Shown piece after piece: positions 12,547 through 24,700 of a stretch of DNA of 41,488 bases. The notes under the pieces are model-generated. The model saw only the letters and a list, made by a program, of their open reading frames with translations. It had not been told where the DNA came from and searched no databases. How positions within the stretch are numbered: the stretch's first letter is position 1; each line of letters begins with the position of its first letter. This DNA is from Nemertoderma westbladi (Eukaryota > Xenacoelomorpha > Nemertodermatida > Nemertodermatidae), in NCBI GenBank assembly GCA_032718475.1, contig JAUCBJ010003246.1, positions 1-41,488 of the forward strand. Direction: 5' to 3'. A program made the position numbers and the translations under genes.

Positions 12547-14555
12547 ATTAGAAAGAAAGAAAATCAGAAATAAAATTACCGACCCAGAAAACCCTTGCAA
12601 CAAAGTTTTCTTTGACAGTCAAGTTCGACGCAATCAGACACAGTATACAGCATTGGGGTATCTCATTAGCCCGCCCACACTAAGTTTTATACTTAAACTC
12701 ATCCGCGTCTTCGCTTAACTTCCTGATCCAAAACCCCAACTGGCAGAAGTTATACGCATGCTCAAACAGACAATCCTTCGAGGTTAAACTCATACGATCA
12801 GATATTTCTGTCCAAGTTAACTGTCAAAATAACTAAGACTTCTTGGGGTTATCAAGTAGACCACAAACGAGATACCTACAGTTGGAGATGTGTCCATTGC
12901 ACTACTGGACACAATGGACATTACACAGAGTGCACAACTCAATACACGTGGACAGAATATCTGAAATTTTTCCAACTGTAAAGATTGGGGTTGCTTTATT
13001 TAGTTTCTTTTTATCGAATACGCCATTTTATATAAATGGCAATAGGATAAAGATAAAGGCTATTTTATATAAAAATAATCAAATCAATGTTAGAAACTGT
13101 AATTTACCTTTAAACTGTATGACAATGTATTATGCGATGATACAGTATCTTAAGGGTGTGGTGGGAAATTTAAATACTCTAGGTGTATTATAGTTCATCA
13201 TTGTGCTACTGGCAACCGGTACTGAGCATCTACAATGACTGTCAGCAGTACTGCTGTACTGCGCTAGGTTTATATATCTGCATTGTCATGTTTGTCTAGT
13301 AGGCCTATTATATTATAATGATATTCGATATTATACACTTCGACTTCAACTTCTAACAATCAAATGAGTTCATGTGTGTAACCGAAATGTAAACCGCAAC
13401 AATAAAACAAATTGTTTACGAATGATAATCGATGACACTAGCTAGGCATCAGGCGGATTAATGATGAAAACAATATTATTTCATACTGAAATGATTACCG
13501 CGGTTCAGGACAAAAAACGATATGGAAATTTGCCTGACTGTGAAGCTCAACAAAAGATACTCTAGAAATTTCTATGGCCAGAAATACATCGTGTAATAGT
13601 ACACATAAGACAAGAGATATAAACAAAGATTTTCACTGTATACTGCACCATGGATAAGCAATAAGCAATAAGATTCATGGATGTTATACATTATTAATTT
13701 GTTTAAATTGTATATAAACTGTAATAACATTGGCTTGTCGAAATCACAACACATATTAACGAAATACGTTCACAGTAAACTTGTATTACTTGCAAATAAT
13801 TTAGTTTAAGTAATTTTTTTTATATAAACACAAAATTTTCGTTTCGAAAATTAAATACAAACTTTGATTAAATAAATTACCATTTTAAATATGGTGTATA
13901 TATTACTAAACAAAACGTCTAACACCGAATGGTAATAATTAATTTGTAGTTCTGAATTAAATAATTTTTATTGTTAATAATTACGAGAAGAAATAGATAC
14001 ATTACATATATTCAAATGAAATGGCACCACAACATGTAATTAACATACAATTATTAAAGTTCACCGTATTTAAGTACGTTAATTTGCTACACAAAAATAG
14101 CAAATTATTGCTGTTATAATGATTAAAATAAAATAAATATAATTGAAAAAAATAAACTTTATTTATTCTAGAAAATACTACTGTTAGCAAGTCCACTAAA
14201 GGAATTATTATTGTGGTACATTTTAAATATATTAATTATGTTCTTAGTCTCTTAGAAAATCATCATTTCAGTTTAGAATATTTTTCCTTACAAATATTTC
14301 ATGGGCACTGATCCTCGTAAAGTTGTATTTGATCATTAGGCCTACATTCCAAATACTTAAAGTATAGTCACCAAACAAGATAAATCAATCAACAGGAATA
14401 TATTAAAGCACAACTATTATAAGAAGAGACACCATATACATTAACATTGCAATCACAAACAAAATAAGATTTATACCGATTTGTCTAAATGAATAATAAC
14501 ATATCATTATTAATTATTGTGGTTAATAATTAACTTCCTGAAAAAATGTATATAT
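12547..14555. other. No gene seen; AT-rich
   Basis: No exon or repeat structure was recognised. Open frames of 60-116 codons here have low-complexity composition and no family resemblance. Confidence 0.5.
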
Positions 14556-15044
14556 GCGCCGCGCGGAACTAGGACAATTACCCCCCGGACAATTGCCCCT
14601 TGGACAATTTGTTTGACAATGTGTTTTTCAAAATATTAACGATTTTTTTCTATAACAATACACAATTTGATTGACCTTATGCTACCTATAGCATTTTTTT
14701 TGACATAGGCCTAATTTAATGGCTTCGTAATATATGTAATTTAGTTAGCATTTTATTTTATTGTAACGAAATAATTCCATTGGATAATATCGGAATTATT
14801 AAGCACATAAATAAGCAATAAACATGCATTTTTTAAAATATAGAACGTGCTTAGCAAGATATAAAATTATTTTTTAATGTTCTAACAAGTTAGGAACATG
14901 ACTTACTTGCTAGTTAGGAACGACTTTATATATTTAGCAATTTTCCTTGGGGCAATTAATTGTTTGGTGAGTAAGAGTCATTAGGGGCAATTGTCCTCGG
15001 GAGCAATAGTACGGGGGGCAATTGTCCTGTCACGGCACCGCGCC
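14556..15044. mobile_element. Palindromic MITE with GGACAATTGCCCC sub-repeats
   Basis: The two ends are inverted copies. The left end has GGACAATTACCCCCC, then GGACAATTGCCCC and GGACAATT. The right end has the complementary GGGGGGCAATTGTCC and GGGGCAATTGTCC. The outer ends (GCGCCGCGCGG / GGCACCGCGCC) are also roughly inverted. The centre is AT-rich without coding potential. I could not find a target duplication, so the superfamily is open. Confidence 0.65.
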
Positions 15045-15450
15045 TGTGGGGTCCATTTATTGTTATTTATATAATATTTTTATAAATTAAGGATATTTTA
15101 AAGGAAAATGTAATGTTTAAATAAAAAACAAAATACTGTAGCATTGTGCAATAGCTGGCGTCTACGTAACTTTAACATTTTTCACTACAACTATAACTAC
15201 CATTGCATAGGACAAAGCTGGAGACAGTATTATTATCGCATCAATATTTTACACCTAGGCTCACAATAATTATGGGGAATTTATGTAAATACCAGATGGA
15301 GTTTACTTAAATGCTATTATAGTTGACATCGCTTGTATTAATTGTACTAAATTCGCATAACGTGTCTGCATATAGAAATAATGAATGGAGTTTGTATGTA
15401 AGTATGTAAGCGTAAGGGACTCCGTATTAAGTAGTTTAGGTAATTCCAGC

Positions 15451-15456
15451 TTTATT
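15451..15456 (-). promoter_or_regulatory. Possible poly(A) signal of the cyclase gene
   Basis: AATAAA on the minus strand starts 44 nt beyond the stop codon. Another AATAAA lies near 15056. Which one is used cannot be told from sequence. Confidence 0.4.
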
Positions 15457-15499
15457 GAACATTGCACCATCATCCACGAAATTATATACTTGTCAGCTA

Positions 15500-15751
15500 T
15501 CATGCGACAGACTCAATATTCGTTGAACTATTGTCGTCACACCCCGACATTAATGGGTTCTGTTCGGGTTTAGTTACAACACTGAAACGAGAGAGTTTGC
15601 TATGGAGTTTGGATAGCGGGTTGTTTATTACACTGGCCCTCCCGTGATGGTGGTAACCTCTTGAGTTCGGATGCAGTTCAGGTATTTGTTGCTCGGGAGG
15701 TGGAGTGTTCATCTCCCCTAGGAGCCAATAAGTAGTGAGTTTACCTTTGCC
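15500..15751 (-). CDS. Cyclase exon 14: terminal exon and stop
   Basis: It begins [13 protein letters not shown], the standard end of the cyclase domain, then about 70 residues of Pro/Ser/His-rich tail to a TGA. Acceptor TGTGCAG|GGC. The tail is not one I recognise. Confidence 0.95.
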   Translation of the reverse strand, partial: GKGKLTTYWLLGEMNTPPPEQQIPELHPNSRGYHHHGRASVINNPLSKLHSKLSRFSVVTKPEQNPLMSGCDDNSSTNIESVA

Positions 15752-18700
15752 CTGCACAGAAACAAAAAAACATATAAACAGGCGGTACCGGTACTGTTAT
15801 TTTAATCGAACTATACAATCATAATTATTTCCTTTCACGAATAATAATTATCACCTTAATAATGTGTTTTAGTACTGTATGTAATCTTAGTAACCTACCT
15901 GTACTGGACCAGTATGAATCCACATACATCATGCACGCAACGGCTGGTATCAAACCACAGCATGCACGCAACGGCTGGCATAGAACCACAGCATGCACGC
16001 AACGGCTGGCATAGAACCACAGCCTGCACGCAACGGCTGGCATAGAACCACAGCATGCACGCAACGGCTGGCATGGAACCACAGCATGCAAGCAACGGCT
16101 GGCATAGAACCACAGCATGCACACAACGGCTGGCATAGAACCACAGCATGCACGCAACGGCTGGCATAGAACCACAGCATGCACGCAACGGCTGGCATAG
16201 AACCACAGCATGCACGCATCGGCTGGCATAGAATCACAGCATGCACGCAACGGCTGGCATAGAACCACAGCATGCACGCAACGGCTGGCATAGAACCACA
16301 GCATGCACGCAACGGCTGGCATAGAACCACAGCATGCACGCAACGGCTGGCATAGAACCACAGCAAGCACGCAACGGCTGGCATAGAACCACAGCATGCA
16401 CGCAACGGCTGGCATAGAACCACAGCATGCACGCATCGGCTGGCATAGAACCACAGTATGCACGCAACGGCTGGCATAGAACCACAGCATGCACGCAACG
16501 GATGGCATAGAACCACAGCAAGCACGCAACGGCTGGCATAGAACCACAGCATGCACGCATCGGCTGGCATAGAACCACAGCATGCACGCAACGGCTTGCA
16601 TAGAACCACAGCATGCACGCAACGGCTGGCATAGAACCACAGCATGCACGCAACGGCTGATCTGTTTCAGTATAATTTTATAATAATTTATTACCTTCAT
16701 TTCAACTTGACCTCGCAACTCCACTATGAAAGTTCTAAATGTGTCGAGAATTTCTTTGGTTTGTTGGGAGATATGTATCTTAAATGGTTCGCCATTTGAT
16801 TCCATACGGGAGGCCGTATTCACAGTGTCACCGAAGAGACAATATCTATGAAGTAAATTATATATTAATAATAATGAATTTATTTCAAAAATGCAACATT
16901 ACAAAACAAGTGCCGACAGTAGAGTAAAGCTTTATTGTAAATAATTATAAATTTGAGAAGTGAAGTTATAATATTCATTATATGTTATTATCGTTACTAA
17001 AAACAATAAATAAATAAAAATTTAATAAATAAAAACAAATTCAAAAATTTAAAGAATGCTTTTCTCTGAAAATCTCAAGAACTTCAAGGTACGTTAACCT
17101 TCATTTTCCGCCCACATAGTGTGATACGGCCACGAAGATCTGAACACCGTAATGTTCTTTGTTTCAAATCCGAGCATCTTATGTCCAACAAACCTTGGCA
17201 TTTTATGTCCAACAACCCCGGCCACGGCCGATCCGCTATGTAAGCCGATGCGCAAGGAGAGTTGACGCTCTGGTATGTGTCGGATTTTGAATGATTTTAC
17301 GCCGGAGAGAAGCGCCAAGGCCATCCTGCCGACTTCCCTTGCGTGCATGTCACCGTTACGAATCGGCAGACCAGAAACCACCATGTAGGCATCACCTATA
17401 GTTTCCACCTGTATCAGAGACATAATAATAAAACTAACTGCTACATACATGCAATTGTTTTCATTGACCAAAGAGTAAAATATACATCTGAACATACAGT
17501 ATTCGAATTGTAGGAACCTAACACTTGTACCTAGAAACGTATTGTCGGTATTCTAACAAGAAGGTCGTGAGTTCGAGTCCAGGAAAAGGAACAGCCTTGT
17601 AGTTTCTTTAAGCCATTTTTTCTGAGGATCTTCCTTTAGTCCACCCAGCTGTAATGAATCTGATGGCATTTACTGGGCGAGAAAATAAAGGGTTGATTCG
17701 GCGCTGGCTCTGTAGTGCCAGTTCCACATCCCTATACAAGCTACAGTATGTCCTATGAACGGTACTGGCTTCTCACCCGTAACTCAAAGTTTTCATAAAT
17801 ATCTCATTAATAAATAACATACATGACGTTGGGGGAATATTTCACGACTAATTAGTTGTGTAAATATTGTTATTTAAACAAATTTTATTATACGAATATT
17901 TATTCAGCGTTTCAAAATTGTTTGATTTTGGCTATAATTTGGAATATAGGTACCTAAGATGCTATTCTACATGACAGGTGGGAAAAATTTGAGAAAAATA
18001 GAGACAGGTAAAAAAAACCTGGTTGCGCTTAAAACCCTAAGGCTTTTACAGTTTTGCATCTAATCACATGAAAGTTTTTTTATATGATAGATCAAAGATG
18101 GGGCAACATAACTATCAGGCGAAATTTTGTGAAAATAATTCTGCACCGCTAGGTGGCCCTGCAAATTTACTCTAAATTTTTAGGTTTGTTATAAATAGTA
18201 TTAAATTTTATTAACAAAAAATTTCAAAAAGTTGTCTGATATTTTATGCAGGATGGCTATGTAGACACCCACAGAAATTTTCAGACTAATTGCTCAAAAA
18301 TTGTATAATAAGTAGGGTTTTGAAGTTGACAATTTCATTAAAAATATTTGGAGATAATCGACCTTTCATTATATATAGTAATAGTAATTTCAATAAGATT
18401 CCCTAAATGGAAATTGTTATAACTTGAAAACTAAAAGAGCTATTAAATAGCGGTTATCAGATTTGGAAACACCATTTAATCGTGCATTATAATAGATCAT
18501 AAAAATAATTTCGACATATTTTTGATCAAAATGGTGTACCCCCAAGCCCCCCCCCCCCCCCCCCTTAATTATTACATATTATTATATTATTGATTAGTAA
18601 TTTATTGTTATTTATTTTAAGAAAAGTGCATTAATGTACTTTTTGCTTTATCTAGGCCTTAATATGTAAAACGCGCAGTAAAAAGTACGAAAAACTCAGT

Positions 18701-21700
18701 GAAATAAAATAAATTAAATGGTGGCAACGACTTAATAATAATATTATGATTAACGAGGTCAACTAGTACTTACTTCTTTGATTATCGCGGTACTTTAATT
18801 CAGGGTCACGCTGGCGAAGAGATGTGCAATGTATGAATACGGCAGCGCACAACGCTATATTTGTTTTAGCATTTGTAACAGTGCAGTAGTGTCCGGGGGT
18901 GTGCGGACACTTCCCCCCGGGGGGAGGAAGTGTCCGGGGGTGTGCGGACACTTCCCCCCGGGGGGAGGAAGTGTCCGGGGTGTGCGGACACTTCCCCCCG
19001 GGGGGAGGAAGTGTCCGGGGGTGTGCGGACACTTCCCCCCGGGGGGAGGAAGTGTCCGGGGGTGTGCGGACACTTCCCCCCGGGGGGAGGAAGTGTCCTA
19101 GATCCGTGTTCGGGATAGAGACATATGATTTGGTTGTATGCTGTTGTGCAGTTGCTTGTTGGGTATTATTGGTGTAGCATGTCTGACAGTGGTAAGAAAT
19201 ATCACAATAGCGAGCGTATATAACATTCTAACCTTATAACCAAGATACATCAATCTAACATTAAAACCTTATAACCAATATACATCAATCTAACCTTATA
19301 TACATCAAAGTTGGCAATTATAGAATCAAACATTGTGTAGAGATCGTTGAGAAGTGTTACAACTTCCAGAGGTGACGACTCTGAACTCAAAGAAGTGAAC
19401 CCAACTATGTCACTGAAATATATCGTCACTGATTCAAAGGCTTCAGCTTCTACCGATTCGCCCCTCTTCAGCTGCTCTGCCACAGACCTTGATTGGATAA
19501 ATATATGTAATGCTAAGTACTGATAGTCTGATATTAATGATGCCTAAAACAATGACAAAAGGATAATGTACGATTACGGTTCACTGGGCCTAATCAACAC
19601 AATATAAATTAATCCGATTATGTCGACAACTTACCAATATCAACAATATTGCAGATTTGGGTGGTGGTGGTGGTGGTGGTGGGGGGGGGGTTGGTATTGA
19701 CGACTGATCACTACACCACCGCCCCCCCCCCCCCCCCGTCTCTAATATTGAGGAGTACGAAAATTTGATATTCATACACTTACTTTTTCCCATATATCTA
19801 ATGGGACAGGCGTACATATTATTGTAATTATTACCTCGGTAAAATTTGATACAGCAACTCCTCTGCCTTCTTCTTTTCTTCAAAAAATGCGGCGGTTCTT
19901 TCCTCAACTAATACTTCGAGATTATTGGCATATTGTTCCATACGAATGAGTAGATTGTCTAATATATTCTCACTGTCCGTGTCTCTATTAGGAAGAAAAT
20001 AAGAACATAAAATAAGAAATTAAGAAAGAAGAAAATAAGAACTGGTCAATAATAGAAACAAATATTAAAGTAGCTTATGAGACACTGATGTTTCTTAGGT
20101 CTAACTAGCTGGTCGCAGCGGTGGGCGGTAGCCATCGTTTTCGGATTATTTCACTATTTCAACTTTTTGTTTTCAACTTTTTAACTTTTATTCTACAATT
20201 CCAAAAGTTGATTTAACTAAGTCGATGAATTCTTCATATTCATTATGTCGTACAGAATATCTTAAAGGCGGGAGGGAGGCTGCTGTGACGGGTTGTCAAC
20301 TCTGTTGGCCGATTTTATTTTTATAAAGGTAACAAATACATTTTATATTGATTCCGATCTGTTAATTTACTTGCTAACTTTAACATTAAAGGAAATTTGT
20401 TGTATACAGTAGTATTTGGTAAAAAACATACAATTTCTTCTTATTTTATAGAAAAAATTTCGAATTTAAGTTTTTAGTAATATAGTTTTTAGTTTATTGG
20501 CAATTCTTTCTAAGAAATATTTTCCTATATTTTGATTGAAACAAATAAATACCCCACACTTCAGTATATAGTTTAGATACTTTACGAGAAAAAAACTTTA
20601 CTGTATAGAAAACTGTAAACAAGAGTTCAAAACATGATAAAATATGAATATTCACCCGAATGAATTTTCAAAAAGAATATAATATACAATAATTCTGTCA
20701 AAAATTATGTGTTCATAAAATTAGTCATTTAGTTTCAAAATATTATGGCATTGATTACTACAACGGTAGGTAATTAAATTTTTTATTCTCAATATCGATT
20801 GGGTTTGCCGATATTATGATAATTTGATTATTACCACCTTACCAACCTACACCATCAATAATAGGCACATTCAAAATCAAAACCCAGAGAAACTCGTTCC
20901 ACAGTTACAGTAAGAATACAAAGACAAGCATTGTGTCAACATTATACTATGTATATAATTGTTATAAATTATGCCTCTATTCGGGACAACGTGTTGCACC
21001 TGTGGGTAACCACTTAATAATAGCTATATTATATTAGAATTTTACATTGTTATACAATAGTAAAATAAAGTTTACAAGGGGGATATTATTTTAGAATATT
21101 ATTACTCTAAAAGACACCGACGAAATATTATAAAATTAACAGGTTCGGAAACAGGTCGATTGAAAGTCTCGAAAAATGCTATAATTTGGTCTGGGCATTT
21201 TTGATAATATGTATGGCAATATTATAAATAGTATTACTAATTTATTTAGAACTATTCAAGAAAAAGACACCGGCAGAAGAATTTGAAAATATCATTTTTG
21301 GAATCAGGGCGTTGAAGTGTACCAAAAAATTAAATCAGTGCAGTTGCATAGCAGTTGCATTAATCATACTTTGCCGGCTTATCGACATAAATGGGCCGCC
21401 ACAACGCCACCTCACCCACGACTTTCGAGAGATTTTGCCCACCTTCAGGGCCAGTGTCATTTAAGATGAGCCGCAAGACGTCGTGTCCGGTTATTTTCGT
21501 TCAAATTTAACAATTGTTGAGACAGAGAAACCTTACAATGTTGTAATCGGGACTGGGTGAGTGGTCATAAAGGGAGGACTATGAAACATAGGATGTGCAT
21601 ATGAGGTCATGGAAACAATCTACACAAGTCAGGGTTCGTTGAATGGCTTGCGGTTAGTAAAAATATAGAATGACCGAATGGGGGTTAAGTCGATGGATGG

Positions 21701-24700
21701 CCTGGTTGACCTCCGTACTTTAGAAATAGAGACCATCCGATGTCTAAAACTTACTTGTTAAGTTTTTTAAGCGCGGTTTTTAAGTATGAGAAATCTGGGC
21801 GTTGCGAGGGATCCTCCAACCAACATTTAGCCATTATATCCTGAATCTCTACTGGGTAGTTATTCTTGTCCACGGTCGGTCGGAATGAAGGTTTACCCCC
21901 GGAGCGAACCTTCGTTACAATCTCTGTACATAAATAAATAATGTTGAGTTAAAACAATTCGTAAGGCCAATGTTTTTTCCGGTTAATCCAACACGGAAGG
22001 GGTGGGGGATCACGGACTCTAATGGAGACAGAAAACAACTGATTATGATAACAAATTAAAATTTAAGCACTAGCCCCCAAGTCTCGGTTTTTCATACTTG
22101 CGAAGCTACGATGTGATATTTTGTTAAATAAAGACATTTATGTTTATTTCGCAAATTATGTTAGTAAAACGTATTTATTATGGAAAACATTTGACTAGCG
22201 AAAAAACAGTCGAAAAAAACGGAATTAATAATCGTCTAACACAGTCTCTACTCGTTAAGTTATTTAAAAGGATGGACTCACTAATTATTTTGTCAACACA
22301 AAATATTTTGAATTAAATAAATAATTTACCTTGGTAAGTAAGATCCATGTTGATAAGATAGAAAGTTCCTTTTCGCATAATTATTTCCTGTAGAATTATA
22401 CCGAAACTGTAAACGTCGCCCTTCACGTTGTATTTAAGGGTCTTGTCATCCATTCTCAGTATCTCAGGTGCACTAGTTAATCGATCTGTAACACAGGTAA
22501 TAAGATAAAATATAAATTATAGACTATTTCTGTTAGAGTTAGTTGTTGCTAACTGTTGATATAATTATTATATCAATGATGCCGATGACATCAGGCAATC
22601 TGCTGAGGCATCGAATCGATCAACTTTTCGACTTGTCGGAAAAGCCAAACCAACCACCAAAGTTAAGGCAGAATCACCAGCTGATCGCCTTAATGGTTGG
22701 AAGGCCCACATTGAAAAGCTCCCCGATAACTTTGCGAACAAAAAGTGTACTCCCGGATGTATCCATTATTGGTGACACATCCTTTGCCGAAGTCAAGTCT
22801 GCTGCAAAGAACCAATCTTACCATTGGAGTGGATGGTGTTCACCTTGATATTTTTAAAATATAGAATAGACATGCACACTACAAAGAGAGTCCCACAAGA
22901 AATGAAAACAAATAAGTTGGTGCCAGTTCCCAAGAAGGGCTACCTAACGTTCTATGGATCTTTTCTTGGAATCTCGTTGATCTCGATTGCTGAAAAGTTA
23001 TACAATATAACTAACTATATGACATGGCAAGAGTTATCAATGAAGACAGACATCTGGCTGCTAACTTTGATGACTTATTTAAGGCCTTCGATTCAGTTTC
23101 TCGCTAACATATGTTCAGCATACTGAATTATATGGGATTCCGGAGGAACTTGTTGCAGCAATCAGATAAGTATATGATGGTTTTGATGACATGTGTGTCT
23201 ACTGTTGATGTTGACACAAATGTTTTATTTTTATTTATTTACCTTTCATGGTTCTGGCACTAATGACCCATACTACTAAATATACAAAACTACCTACACA
23301 GCACAAACAGAAACATAATGTTATGGGGAGTCCTTCAGGGTGACACACACACCATTATTATTCCTAATTGTGGTTGACTAGTCCTACGCATGTCCTTAGC
23401 CCACAGTAATGTTGATGGGGTGATGGTGACACCCCATGCTGGTGCCAGGAAATCTAGCCAATCACCTAACTGATCTAGACTTTGCTGAAGACCTAGGAGT
23501 ACTCTCAGAATAACTCGAGGGAGCACAACTTCATTACAGACTACTTCCAGTGCTGATGTTTTTGTTAACTACAAGTCCACAGGAAATGTCTGAACGTATT
23601 ATCATAAGCTCTAAGGATGTTGTGCTTGAGCATGTGGATGACTTCTGCAACCTTGGATCAAGAAGTGAGGTAAAAGTCAGTTGAATGGGCTGCGCTGTCC
23701 AGGATTTGGAAGTCACACATTCGGAAAGTTAAGGTTCTACAAGGTAGAGCAGCAGTAGAACCAAAACTCCGTCCTATATGGGAGTCCATGATGGGCTCTA
23801 ACTGCTGAGGATTCCTTGATGTTTTGGTTACTGAAGCGAACGAAATGGCTAAAATTGGATCTTGCAACCGAGGATTACCATTTGTACCTGTGCTGCAATT
23901 AATGCGGATAATTTCTTGTATGTAATGAATGGGAGCCTTCGCGGTCATAAGGGGATAAAATGCAGTGAAGCGGCAGGTCCGTCCTTTATTGCTCAATGTA
24001 ACTCAACACGTAATCGGGGTGTCGGAGAGAACAGAAATCGAATTGGATGTAGTGGTGCATGTCGAAGTCCAGGTCCACAGAATAATTAATAACTTTCTAC
24101 AAACTGCATCACATTGCTTCTAGGACGATTCCACATATTATATTTCATTTGATCTAAGGCTTACGGATATACATTTATTGTACCCATATCAGTATGGGTA
24201 TGTAATCACATTATATTAGGAGAGCAGAAGAATTAATTATAGAGTATAGCTACTATTCGTGCCACAGAACAGGTACAACTATAAAAAGATTGCTGCATTT
24301 TAGCTGCTTCTTATATAACTCTGTAGGGATATGAATTATAAAGAATGTCAGATTGTCAACGACATCTCTACATGAGTTACATCCGACCAAAACACAAGTC
24401 CTCTGGATGCAACGAAAAATGCAATACAGGAAACAGAAAAGATACTACTAGCTTAGTAGTGCGTCGGTTACATAACTATATATAAAAATACAATTTGATA
24501 AGAACGCCGACTGACCGAGTGCCGACGGATTACTTTGAACTTTAATCGCAAAAATTCGAACTAATATAAATCAAATTAAACCAAACCAACAAAATAAATA
24601 AATATAACAAAATAACTTCTGGCACCACTTGGCTGGCTGCTTGGCTGACTCCACGAAATAGCAAACGTGCAATGTATGAGATACTGTATGTCTGTATGTA

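Noticed and set aside
15825-16823. 332-codon minus frame through exon 13 and the minisatellite
   Set aside because: It is exon 13 read past its GT donor into the repeat. The true continuation is the exon at 15751-15500, which completes the family's conserved [13 protein letters not shown].
18763-19177. Gly/Pro-rich frames on both strands
   Set aside because: Products of the 41-bp palindromic array.
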